Shown here one piece after another: positions 1-7,745 of a stretch of 64,000 nt of DNA. The position numbers and the translations under genes are program-made. The DNA lies in assembly GCA_964645585.1 (NCBI GenBank), contig CAZYAN010000016.1, positions 1-64,000 of the forward strand, given 5' to 3'. The notes beneath the pieces are model-generated. The model had not been told where the DNA came from. It ran no database searches and worked only from the letters and a program-made list of their open reading frames with translations. The DNA is from DATGSL01 sp964645585. GTDB lineage: Bacteria; Verrucomicrobiota; Verrucomicrobiia; Opitutales; T3Sed10-336. The stretch's first letter is position 1. Every line of letters begins with the position of its first letter.

Positions 1-54
1 AGTGTTACCCATGTCCTGAACCTTTTTTGTTACCTATGTCCTGAACCTGTACCT
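1..54. mobile_element. probable insertion-sequence end (partial, at window edge)
   Basis: Two near-identical 20-bp direct repeats of the form TGTTACC(C/T)ATGTCCTGAACC lie at 3-22 and 29-48, 26 bp apart, followed by a partial third copy (TGTACC, 49-54). Tandem short repeats at an element edge are typical of IS families with multiple terminal repeats such as IS21-like elements. No transposase is visible because the rest would lie left of base 1. The family assignment is inference. Confidence 0.45.
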
Positions 55-126
55 TGGTGTTTGGGACAATCGCGAAGGGCGGGGGTCGCAAGCTCGGGGG
101 CTTGCGCTGCCGGATGATTCGCACTG

Positions 127-1842
127 TTAATTTGGGCCGACCACGTAGCGGAAGCCGATGGTTTCTTCGCGGCGATTCCGTTCGATCAGGCGGAAGAGGT
201 TTCCCTCGGGCAGATCTTCGGCGAAGCTGACGCCGGCGACCCATGCGGAGCCGTCTTCGGTTGTTTCACCGAGCCAGGAGCGGAGATTGCCGATCAAGTG
301 GAAGAAGCCGTGGGTATTTGGCGCGCCCGTGTTGACCGGATGGCTTTTGCCGTCGCTGTTCTCCTTGTGCCATGTGGAACTCTCGTTCGCTTTCGGATCC
401 CATTCGCCGAGGGCGGCCTGAAATTCGGAGCGGCGCGGAAGCCGGACAGGACGGGCCAAAATCCATGAGGCGCGCTGGCAGAACTGGCTTGCCTGTTCCA
501 GACTGACCGAGTCGACCGGCAGTTCTTCGCCCCGGTTGCGGCTCGGGTTCGCATTCATGACGCGTGAAAAAACTTTCTGCGAGACCAGCGTGCTCGACAT
601 CTGCCACTCGTCGCTCCCGGGAATCGGTCTGAGACTGTCGCGCAAAAGTGTCTGCAGTTCTGGCAAACTCTCCTGAACGAGGTCGAGGTAATCGAGTTCG
701 AGGCGAAGGTCAAACGAGGCGTAGCGGCTCTTCGGGAAGCGTTCGGCGATGCGGGCGGCGATCGGGCTCGCCTGAGCGAGGCGATCGCGCGCGGCGGCGA
801 AATCGCCCTTGGCGAGGGCGCTTCGCATCTGGCCCAGAATTTGATCGAGCTCTTGTGCCTGCGGGGCGGCAAGGGCGGACTGCCGCGCGGCGTCGAGTTC
901 GGCCACGCGCTCGGTGGATACAAAGCGGCTTTGGGCGTGATTCCGGTTGATCTGATTTTGCAGTACCATCGCCTCCTCGTAGAGCTGGGCGGCTTGCTCC
1001 CATGCACCATTCTTTTCGTGCTGTTCGGCGCGCGCCTGCAAGTCGAGGCTTTCCGACATTCTTTCCCCGACCGCCAGCGCGGCGATCTTGTCGTTCAGAC
1101 TCTGGTAACGGGCGGTGCTGAAGTAAGAACTCCGGCGGGCAAGTTCGTTGATGCGCTGTTGAAAGTCGCGAGCCTGGCTGTAGAGATTGCGGGCATCGGC
1201 CCATTGTGAGTTCTCGGCGGCTTTGTCACCCTGTCCTTCCAGCTCAATACTGCGGGCGTGCAGCGGTTCGGCCTCAATCGAGGCGAGCTGCTGGTAAAGG
1301 CGGCCCTCGCGCGCGGCGTCGCGAGAGGAAGTCCGGCCGTAATCCTGATTCACTCGCTTCTGAAGATCGAGAGCCTCTTGAATTTTGGCGATCGCCTCAA
1401 CGGGTTGTCCCTCCGCGAGCAGCCGCTGGGCGTCGCGTTCGGCCGCGAGGCTGCGGTCGTGAATCGCCTTGGCTTCAAAATGCGCCAAACGCTTCTCCAA
1501 GTCGTCTTGACGGCGGCGGTCGTCGAGTGAAGGCGGACGCGAGAGGTTGAATGCCCGCTGTTTATCTAAAGCCTGGCGCAACAGGTCGAGGTCGGCCTCG
1601 CTCGGCTGGCCGCTCCCTACCCTCGTCTCGAATTGCTGCATAAGCCGCACGCTCTCCTCGACCAGTGACCGGTCGGCGGTGTCGGCGCTGCTTTTCCAGT
1701 CCGCGTCAACTGGCCCTGGCCCCCAGGTAGCGCCGAGATAGAAGATATAAACGATGAGCGCGACCCCCGCGATCTTCAACAAAGCTCGCCTCCACCGGCG
1801 AAGCCGTCTTTTCCTCCGAGCGATTCTAGAAGAAGATCCCAT
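127..1842 (-). CDS. membrane-anchored coiled-coil protein with degenerate FGE-sulfatase (SUMF1-like) domain
   Basis: A 571-residue protein. A basic N-terminus (SRIARRKRRLRRWRR) is followed by one hydrophobic segment at about residues 23-40, suggesting an inner-membrane anchor with the rest in the periplasm. Residues about 50-400 are charged, helical and repetitive (recurring A-x-L-x-x-Q, QR-x-N and LYEEA patterns), like coiled coil or TPR-type repeats. The last ~150 residues resemble a formylglycine-generating-enzyme fold: LPRRSEF, WHKENSDGKSHPVNT, GNLRSWLGE and a final IGFRYVVG. The usual RGGSW signature is replaced by VAGVSF and no paired catalytic cysteines are seen, so it is probably a binding or structural domain rather than an oxidase. 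The gene is transcribed away from tyrA. Function unknown. Confidence 0.7.
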   Translation of the reverse strand: MGSSSRIARRKRRLRRWRRALLKIAGVALIVYIFYLGATWGPGPVDADWKSSADTADRSLVEESVRLMQQFETRVGSGQPSEADLDLLRQALDKQRAFNLSRPPSLDDRRRQDDLEKRLAHFEAKAIHDRSLAAERDAQRLLAEGQPVEAIAKIQEALDLQKRVNQDYGRTSSRDAAREGRLYQQLASIEAEPLHARSIELEGQGDKAAENSQWADARNLYSQARDFQQRINELARRSSYFSTARYQSLNDKIAALAVGERMSESLDLQARAEQHEKNGAWEQAAQLYEEAMVLQNQINRNHAQSRFVSTERVAELDAARQSALAAPQAQELDQILGQMRSALAKGDFAAARDRLAQASPIAARIAERFPKSRYASFDLRLELDYLDLVQESLPELQTLLRDSLRPIPGSDEWQMSSTLVSQKVFSRVMNANPSRNRGEELPVDSVSLEQASQFCQRASWILARPVRLPRRSEFQAALGEWDPKANESSTWHKENSDGKSHPVNTGAPNTHGFFHLIGNLRSWLGETTEDGSAWVAGVSFAEDLPEGNLFRLIERNRREETIGFRYVVGPN

Positions 1843-2017
1843 AATTGATGAAAAATTTCGCTAACCCCGATTGCGGCGAGATAAACTTGAGCCTTGAGGT
1901 TCCAGTAAGCAGTGACAACGTTTCCCGGTGCGGGAAAGCCATTCAGCGTCATTCAAAAAGGCGCCGGAACATAAGCAATTGTTTTCTTTCCCGTCTTGAT
2001 CATCTCTGTCGTTTTTA

Positions 2018-2878
2018 TTGTCCGTGTATAAAAAGATCGCCATTCTCGCGCCGGGTCTGCTTGGAGCGTCGGTCGCCCAGGCTGCTCGCCGCCGCGGACT
2101 TGCTGAACAGATTCGTCTCTGGGCGCGCCGGCCGGAAACGCGGGTTGCTCTGCAAACGCGCGACTGGTGCGATACCGTTTTTTCCGCACCGGAAGAAGCG
2201 TGTGCCGAAGCCGAGCTCGTCGTGGTGTGCGCGCCCGTCGAAAGCATTGTGCCGCTGGTTGAAAAAATTAGCGGATCGCTGGCTGACGGCGCGATTGTGA
2301 CGGATGTCGGAAGCGTCAAGAGCCGGATCTGCCGGTACAGTCATGAAGCAGTGCCGACAACCGCTTCGTTCGTAGGTTCCCATCCAATGGCGGGTTCCGA
2401 GAAAAGCGGCTGGCAGCACGCCGACCCGGATCTTTTCGAAGGACGGCCCTGCTTCGTGACGCCCCTGCCGGACCGGACCGCTCCCGACGCCGCGGAAAAG
2501 GTGGTGCGTTTTTGGGCAGCCCTCGGAGCGGAGGTTGCGACGGTCGATCCGGAAGCGCACGACGAAATCGTCGCCAACATCAGTCATCTGCCGCATGTCC
2601 TCGCGTCGCTGCTTTGCAGTTACCTGCAACTTCGAAAGCCGGCGTGGAAAAATTATGCCGGGAACGGCCTGAAAGACACCACGCGGATTGCTTCGGGAAG
2701 TCCGGATCTTTGGCGGGAAATCTTGAAGCAAAACCAGGAAGAAGTTCTTCGGGCCGTGCGGCGATTTCAGGATGAGCTTCAGGCGTTTCAAGCGGCCCTG
2801 GCGAACGAGGATTATTTCGCGGTGGCGAATTTCCTCGAGCGGGGGAAGGAGTTCCGCGACCGGCTGCGACCGAGGTGA
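2018..2878 (+). CDS. tyrA: prephenate dehydrogenase
   Basis: This 286-residue protein fits the TyrA family, which oxidatively decarboxylates prephenate to 4-hydroxyphenylpyruvate with NAD(P)+ in tyrosine biosynthesis. The N-terminal Rossmann motif reads ILAPGLLGAS, so the first glycine of GxGxxG is Ala. The family hallmark SHPMAGSEKSGW is present near residue 125, followed by VDPEAHDEIVANISHLPH, and an all-helical C-terminal domain with NGLKDTTRIASG. No ACT or chorismate mutase domain is fused. The listed start is TTG; GTG two codons later (2024) is equally possible. No convincing ribosome binding site precedes either. It stands alone, divergent from the FGE-like gene. Confidence 0.88.
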   Translation: MSVYKKIAILAPGLLGASVAQAARRRGLAEQIRLWARRPETRVALQTRDWCDTVFSAPEEACAEAELVVVCAPVESIVPLVEKISGSLADGAIVTDVGSVKSRICRYSHEAVPTTASFVGSHPMAGSEKSGWQHADPDLFEGRPCFVTPLPDRTAPDAAEKVVRFWAALGAEVATVDPEAHDEIVANISHLPHVLASLLCSYLQLRKPAWKNYAGNGLKDTTRIASGSPDLWREILKQNQEEVLRAVRRFQDELQAFQAALANEDYFAVANFLERGKEFRDRLRPR

Positions 2879-2920
2879 TTTTTCGTCTTTGGTCGCTAGG
2901 TCTCGCGGAGAACCATTGAA

Positions 2921-3490
2921 ATGAACCAAGCACGAAGCACCAAGCACCAAGAACATCCGCGCGGATTCACGATCGTGCTGCTGGCGGCGATCTCGCTCGA
3001 CGGCTTCATTACGAAACATGGACGGCCGGGGAGCGGATTCACTTCGCCGGAAGACAAGCGCTGGTTTCGGGAGGCGGTGCAGCGGTTCGATTGCCTGATT
3101 TTAGGTTCGGGAAATTATCGGGAGTCAGGGGAATGGATTGAACGGCGCCTGCGGGATGATCAGTTGAAGATCGTGCTGACACGCGAACCGGCTCGTTTCG
3201 CGAAAGAGGAAAAACCAGGGGAACTGGAATTCACGTCCGAGACGCCGAAGGAGATTGTAGCGAAGCTGCGCCGACGCGGACGCCGCGCGGTCTGTGTTCT
3301 CGGCGGCAGTGTCGCTTACGGGCTTTTTCTTGATGCCGGGGCGGTGGATGAAGTGTGGCTGACGGTGGAGCCTCTGATTTTTGGCGAAGGAACCAAACTC
3401 GCCGCCGGAAGGCTCGATGCACGCCTGGAGCTGCTGTCGGTCGAGAAGCTGAATCAGTCGACACTGCTCCTGAAGTATCGCGTTGCGTGA
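2921..3490 (+). CDS. RibD C-terminal/dihydrofolate-reductase-like protein
   Basis: A 189-residue protein of the RibD C-terminal/DHFR-like reductase fold. Visible motifs are AAISLDGFIT at the first strand, LGSGNYRESG, VLGGSVAYGLFLDAGAVDEVWLTVEPLIFGEGTKL and a final STLLLKYRV. These match the NADPH-binding reductase half of RibD, without a deaminase domain. Stand-alone members act in riboflavin-like or unknown pterin/pyrimidine reductions, and the substrate cannot be told here. It follows tyrA by 42 bp in the same direction and could be co-transcribed. The first ~14 residues (rich in K, H, Q) are outside the fold, so a later start is possible. Confidence 0.75.
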   Translation: MNQARSTKHQEHPRGFTIVLLAAISLDGFITKHGRPGSGFTSPEDKRWFREAVQRFDCLILGSGNYRESGEWIERRLRDDQLKIVLTREPARFAKEEKPGELEFTSETPKEIVAKLRRRGRRAVCVLGGSVAYGLFLDAGAVDEVWLTVEPLIFGEGTKLAAGRLDARLELLSVEKLNQSTLLLKYRVA

Positions 3491-3609
3491 AGCATTAGGG
3501 CGCAGGATTCGGGGGAGGATCAGAAGAAAGCGAAGATCTTGGGGAAGAAGAGGTTTAACGGCGGATGACGGATGCGCGCGGATAGCCGGAAAGGGAAATC
3601 CGGGCCGGT

Positions 3610-4329
3610 TTAGATCTGGAAGTCGATACGGCCGGACATTTCGTGCAGGCCGCATTCGCGTTTGAGGCCGTTGAAGCGGGTTTGCTCGGCGGTCATTCCC
3701 GCTTCGAGCTTGTTTGTGCTGTGCCAATCGCCGACGGAAACGTAGCCTTGGTCCCAAAGAGGATGGTAGGGCAAATCGTATTTTTGGAGGTATTGGAAAA
3801 CGTCCCGGTCGGTCCAGTCGATGATCGGGTGAATCTTGCACACGCGATTCTGCCATTCGACGACGCGGAGGTTTTCCCGGGAGCTGGCCTGGTCGCGGCG
3901 GAGGCCCGCCAGCCAGCCGTGAGCACCGGTCTCCTCGATCGCGCGGTTCATCGGCTCGACCTTGTTGAGGAAGTTGTATTTTTCGAGCCCCTCAATCCCC
4001 TGCTCCCAAAGTTTGCCATGAAGCGCTTCTTGCTCGGCGGCGCTCATTTCGGCACGATATTTCTTGATATTCAGATTGAGGCGTTGACGAAGCTCTTCCG
4101 CGAACCGGTAGGTTTCCGGGAAGAGATAGCCCGTATCGATAAAGATCACTGGAATGCCCGGGACAATTGAGTTTACGAGATGGAGCATCACGGCCGCCTG
4201 AACGCCAAAGCTCGATGAGAGAACCACCTTTTGTCCAAACTCCTCGACCGCCCAGCGCACGCGATCCGCGGCCGAAGCCGCTTCCAGCTTCTCGTTGACC
4301 GACACTATTGCCGCGCTATCGTTCGTCAT
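3610..4329 (-). CDS. cysH: phosphoadenylyl-sulfate (PAPS) reductase
   Basis: A 239-residue CysH-family enzyme that reduces PAPS to sulfite with thioredoxin in assimilatory sulfate reduction. The PP-loop SSSFGVQAAVML is near residue 37, followed by FIDTGYLFPETY, GLRRDQASSREN and the catalytic C-terminal KRECGLH. The paired cysteines of the 4Fe-4S APS reductase type are missing (the corresponding place reads RVCKIHPI), which favours the cluster-free PAPS-dependent type. No other sulfate-assimilation gene is adjacent. A thioredoxin is encoded at 16672-16995, the likely class of electron donor. Confidence 0.9.
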   Translation of the reverse strand: MTNDSAAIVSVNEKLEAASAADRVRWAVEEFGQKVVLSSSFGVQAAVMLHLVNSIVPGIPVIFIDTGYLFPETYRFAEELRQRLNLNIKKYRAEMSAAEQEALHGKLWEQGIEGLEKYNFLNKVEPMNRAIEETGAHGWLAGLRRDQASSRENLRVVEWQNRVCKIHPIIDWTDRDVFQYLQKYDLPYHPLWDQGYVSVGDWHSTNKLEAGMTAEQTRFNGLKRECGLHEMSGRIDFQI

Positions 4330-4741
4330 ACCTCACAGGTTGCTGGCTCGGTCCATGCCGTCAATGCTTAATTGGAGTAAATCGAGCAATAAACTCAAGA
4401 AAGATTGAATTTCTCGGAATGGTCAAACCCGTCTCCGCGGATTTCGCCGGGGGAAAATTCCCGGCCGCCGCGGCATTTTATTTAAAAACAATGCTTGCAT
4501 TATGATTCGAAATCCTTTCTGATCTCAACTGTCCCCGCTTAGCGGGGGTATTGGGGTAACTAAGAAAGCAGCAGGCGGGTCGCTTAGGGGTAGGCGACCC
4601 GCCATTTCTTTTTATGGATCGGAGATTGTTGTCTCACAACCGCGGGATCCGCCGGCGCGCCGCCGCCGCCGGCGAGCGCGATACCTCGGCGGCTGTAGCA
4701 TTGAGCGAGAGCGAACCCCCAGCGATGGAAACCGAAACGTC
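4330..4741. other. gene-free stretch between divergent cysH and the UMF1 transporter
   Basis: These 412 bases separate two divergent genes. I see no coding sequence. AT-rich blocks near 4475-4510 (TTTTATTTAAAAACAATG, then TTGCAT and TCTGAT 17 bases apart at about 4495-4523) could hold a plus-strand promoter. Two hairpins follow at 4533-4549 and 4574-4603. On the minus strand GCAACC close to cysH recalls a piece of a SAM-I riboswitch, but the rest of that structure is absent. Confidence 0.4.
4574..4614 (+). terminator. strong hairpin with T-rich tail, terminator or attenuator upstream of the transporter gene
   Basis: A perfect 10-bp stem (GGCGGGTCGC at 4574-4583 pairing with GCGACCCGCC at 4594-4603, 10-nt loop) is followed by ATTTCTTTTTA. 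It has the form of a plus-strand intrinsic terminator, yet no plus-strand gene lies upstream. A second hairpin (CCCCGC-TTA-GCGGGG) precedes it at about 4535-4549. It may end a short leader or a small RNA, attenuate the transporter gene at 4742, or be a dispersed repeat. Confidence 0.5.
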
Positions 4742-6100
4742 TTGCGGAGCGGCTTGAAGCTGAAGCAGACAACCCCAATCGCCGAAAACGCCCGCACGGT
4801 CCGGGCATGGTGCATGTATGACTGGGCAACCAGCGGCTACCAGGTAACGACCGCGTCAGCCTTGTTTCCGGTATTTTTCGTGCAGGGAATCGCGCCCGAC
4901 GGCGTGACGATCTTCGGACAGCATGTCCCCGCGACGGCGCTGTGGAGTTTTGGGCTGGGGATCGCGGCGCTCTTCGTGGTTTTGCTCGCGCCGGTGCTCG
5001 GGGCGATCGCGGATTACACGGCGCTTCGCAAGCGGTTTCTCGTCGTTCTCGCGTGCGGCGGCAGTCTTTTCGCCTCCCTGCTTTTCTTTGCGCGTGAAGG
5101 AACGGTTTGGCTGTCGCTGTCGTTTTTCGTTTTGGCGCAAATCTGTTACACGGGCGGCAATGTTTTTTACGACTCGTTCCTTCCGCAAATCGTCCCGGAT
5201 GAGCATATCGACCGCACATCCGGCCGAGGGTTTGCTTACGGTTACGTCGGCGGCGGCATTCAATTCGCGATCGCTCTCGCACTGATCACGCTGCACGCGA
5301 AGCTCGGGATCAGCAGCGAACTGGCAGTCCGTATCGCGCTGCTGACGGCCGGTCTCTGGTGGCTCGGATTTGCCACGTACACCTTCCGGTATTTGCGCGA
5401 GCCGCCGTTGACGGCCAGGGAAAGCCCGGAAAAAATCTCCCGTCGTCCAGCGGTCGCGATCCGGGTCGGGGTGACCCGCACCTGGGGGATCGTGAAACGG
5501 CTTCCGCGCGTTCCCGGCATGCTGCTGTTTCTGCTGGCCTTCTTTTTGTACAACGACGGCATTCAAACCGTGATCGGGATATCGGGCGCGTATGGCGGAA
5601 GCGAACTGCGGCTCAGCCCGCAGGCGGTTATGCTGACGTTTCTCATCGTGCAATTCATTGCCTTCGCCGGCGCGCATCTGTTTTCGCATCTGGCTGATCG
5701 GGTCGGGACAAAAGCAGCGATCCTGCTCGCGCTGGCGATCTGGATTGGAGTGGTGGCGGCGGCCTATTTTCTTCCGGCGGAAAAGCCGACTGGATTCTTT
5801 GCGCTCGGCGCGGCGGTCGGTCTGGTGCTCGGGGGAAGCCAGGCGTTGAGCCGGGCGCTGTTCGCCAGCATGATCCCGCGTGAGGCGTCCGCCAATTTTT
5901 TCGGATTCTACTCCGTTTTCAACAAACTCTCGGCAGTTTCGGGTCCCCTGCTCTTTGCTTTTTTAACGACGGTCTTCGGCACCGCGCGCCCGGCAGTCCT
6001 TGCGCTCGCCGCCTATTTTATCGCGGGAGCGCTTCTGCTGCTGTTCGTCGATGCGGATAACGTGCGGGCTTCAAGAGATCGCTGGATCGCTGATGAATGA
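4742..6100 (+). CDS. UMF1-type (Atg22-like) MFS transporter
   Basis: A 452-residue multi-spanning membrane protein with about 12 hydrophobic segments. The N-terminal CMYDWATSGY matches the conserved YDWANSAY-like start of the UMF1/Atg22 branch of the major facilitator superfamily. GAIADYTALRKR after helix 2, GNVFYDSFLPQI in helix 4 and LGGSQALSRALFASMIPR in the C-terminal half are further hallmarks. Members are suspected exporters of amino acids or other small solutes; the substrate here is unknown. The start is TTG because no ATG lies before the conserved YDW motif; TTG at 4754 is an alternative. A hairpin leader lies upstream. Confidence 0.82.
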   Translation: MRSGLKLKQTTPIAENARTVRAWCMYDWATSGYQVTTASALFPVFFVQGIAPDGVTIFGQHVPATALWSFGLGIAALFVVLLAPVLGAIADYTALRKRFLVVLACGGSLFASLLFFAREGTVWLSLSFFVLAQICYTGGNVFYDSFLPQIVPDEHIDRTSGRGFAYGYVGGGIQFAIALALITLHAKLGISSELAVRIALLTAGLWWLGFATYTFRYLREPPLTARESPEKISRRPAVAIRVGVTRTWGIVKRLPRVPGMLLFLLAFFLYNDGIQTVIGISGAYGGSELRLSPQAVMLTFLIVQFIAFAGAHLFSHLADRVGTKAAILLALAIWIGVVAAAYFLPAEKPTGFFALGAAVGLVLGGSQALSRALFASMIPREASANFFGFYSVFNKLSAVSGPLLFAFLTTVFGTARPAVLALAAYFIAGALLLLFVDADNVRASRDRWIADE

Positions 6101-6154
6101 ACGCGACAATCGTGTCCACGGGGGAGTTGGCGGCTGCAATGGGGGACAGCAAAG

Positions 6155-6262
6155 GCTTTTGGCTCTTTCGCGGGCCGGTGCGGGAGGGTTTGCAACACTC
6201 CACGCTCTCGCGAGCGCGGCTGCCGGATTCTCACGAGGGCGCGGCTGCGCGATTGCTGAGGT
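6155..6262. repeat. possible dispersed intergenic repeat
   Basis: The short gap after the transporter gene contains a GC-rich segment with CTCTCGCGAGCGCGG and TCTCACGAGGGCGCGGCTGCGCG. It is rich in overlapping inverted repeats (CTCGCGAG at about 6206-6213) and open in several frames without a convincing protein. It resembles a dispersed non-coding repeat rather than a gene. Only one copy is in view, so this is a suspicion. Confidence 0.2.
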
Positions 6263-6271
6263 CCGGCGGGC

Positions 6272-6769
6272 TCAGAGGCGATTCCGCGTGCGGATGGTTT
6301 GAACCAGCCAATCGCCGTCCTGTTTGATCCATTCGATCGAGACTTGGCGGCGTTCGCGGGAGTTCTCGCCGAAATAAGAGCCGCGACCTTCGGCCTCGAC
6401 ATCCATCCGGGCTGTCCGGCCGTTTTCCGAAACAACCAGATCATCTTTGACGATCCGGATGTCGATTGAGCTGGCCTGCTGTCTCACTTGCAGGATGATG
6501 CCTTCCAACTCATCGCGGTCGGTGATCAATGGCAGAGGGGAGCCGAGGTCGATCCGCGGATGTTCCGCGATGTATTGCATGATGGCGCGCGAGTTCCCGA
6601 TTGTGACGAAGGTGTTTTCGCCCGATTCTTTCCTCGCGAGTTCGACCATTTCCGCGAAGTTCTTCCGGATCCTCTTCTCGTCATCATTCTTCATCAGGAA
6701 GAAATAAACCGCTCCGGCACCAAGTCCGGCAGCGACGAGCGCGATCAGTGGAAGGAGTTTTCGGTTCAT
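6272..6769 (-). CDS. small membrane-anchored protein, NTF2/SnoaL-like
   Basis: A 165-residue protein with one N-terminal hydrophobic helix (LLPLIALVAAGLGAGAVYFFL, 5-25 region) and a soluble domain outside. The domain begins with a helix (DDEKRIRKNFAEMVELARK) and ends in antiparallel strands with VSENGRTARMDVEAEGRG and VSIEWIKQDGDWLVQTIRTR. This W-x-x-x-G-D-W-L-V pattern is typical of NTF2/SnoaL-like folds often annotated as nuclear transport factor 2 family. It begins 13 bases beyond the stop of xerC in the same direction. No catalytic function can be assigned. Confidence 0.6.
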   Translation of the reverse strand: MNRKLLPLIALVAAGLGAGAVYFFLMKNDDEKRIRKNFAEMVELARKESGENTFVTIGNSRAIMQYIAEHPRIDLGSPLPLITDRDELEGIILQVRQQASSIDIRIVKDDLVVSENGRTARMDVEAEGRGSYFGENSRERRQVSIEWIKQDGDWLVQTIRTRNRL

Positions 6770-6782
6770 GGCCTATTTGCAT

Positions 6783-7745
6783 TCAGGCGCGGGGGTGCGC
6801 TTGACGGTAAACTTCTTTGAGGCGATCAATCGAGACGTGCGTGTAAATTTGGGTGGTCGAGAGGCGGGCGTGGCCGAGCAGATCTTGAACGAGCCGGAGC
6901 TGTGCGCCGTGATTGAGCAGGTGCGTCGCGTATGAGTGCCGGATTTTGTGCGGAGAAAGATCAGCCGGCAAGTCAGCGAGCGCCAGATAGCGCTTCAAGG
7001 CAAGCTGAATCCATCGCGGATAGAGGCGCTTGTGCTTGGCGTCGACCAGTACGGGATCGGTCAATCCGGTGTGTTTGGCGTAGTCGCGGCGAAAGGTTTC
7101 CAGACAATGCAGGGCCGTTCTGCCGACCGGGCACAGCCGCTCCTTCCTCCCCTTCCCTCGCACGCGCGCCACGCCGGTTTGCCGGTCGATATCGCCGTGA
7201 TTCAGCGCGACGAGTTCGCTGACGCGAAACCCGCCTCCGTAAAGCAACTCGAGCATCAGGCGGTCCCGCCATGCCGAAAACACGTCGATCGTCTCGTTCT
7301 CCAGCAAGAGAAACGGCCCGGCGAGGAGGCGCCGCATCTGATCCTCGGTCAGAAACCTCGGAAGCGGCCTGTCGAGCTTGGGCAGCACGAGACCGGTCAG
7401 CGGATTCTTTGCGATCCATTGCCGTCTGAGTGCAAAACGGAAAAACGCCCGAACACCCGACACGTGATTGTGCAGCGTCCGGCGCGCGAGCCGCCGCTGG
7501 CTTTCGATCAGAAACCCGCGGACGCGCAGCGAGCTGATTGCCTCCAAGTCGCCATCCCAGCCGTCTTTTCGCAGCCACTGAAAAAAGCCGGTGACGGCCG
7601 CCCGGTAATTCCGAACGGTATAAGCTGAATAGCGGCGCTCTTTTTCCAGATACTCCGCAAAGGCCGCGATCCAATCGCGCTCCGGCGCCGGCGGCGCATC
7701 CTGACCGGAGTCAGCCGAAGCAAACGGCGGTTCACGCTCCTTCAT
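6783..7745 (-). CDS. xerC: tyrosine recombinase XerC
   Basis: A 320-residue site-specific recombinase. The N-terminal SAM-like domain (YLEKERRYSAYTVRNYRAAV) is followed by the catalytic domain with all expected residues: Arg in GGGFRVSELVAL, Lys in RGKGRKERLCPV, HKIRHSYATHLL, LLGHARLSTTQIYTHV with the nucleophilic Tyr. Size and motifs fit the chromosomal dimer-resolution enzyme XerC rather than a phage integrase, and no element boundaries flank it. It overlaps the upstream peptidase gene by 4 bp (ATGA), so the two are translationally coupled. Confidence 0.88.
   Translation of the reverse strand: MKEREPPFASADSGQDAPPAPERDWIAAFAEYLEKERRYSAYTVRNYRAAVTGFFQWLRKDGWDGDLEAISSLRVRGFLIESQRRLARRTLHNHVSGVRAFFRFALRRQWIAKNPLTGLVLPKLDRPLPRFLTEDQMRRLLAGPFLLLENETIDVFSAWRDRLMLELLYGGGFRVSELVALNHGDIDRQTGVARVRGKGRKERLCPVGRTALHCLETFRRDYAKHTGLTDPVLVDAKHKRLYPRWIQLALKRYLALADLPADLSPHKIRHSYATHLLNHGAQLRLVQDLLGHARLSTTQIYTHVSIDRLKEVYRQAHPRA

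Noticed and set aside
4330..4400. GCAACC-containing leader of cysH resembling a SAM-I riboswitch core
   Set aside because: The other conserved blocks of SAM-I (the GGAGGGA region and the kink-turn) are absent.
6097..6327. 76-codon plus-strand ORF after the MFS gene
   Set aside because: It overlaps the end of the minus-strand membrane protein gene, has no ribosome binding site, and its translation has no protein-like pattern.
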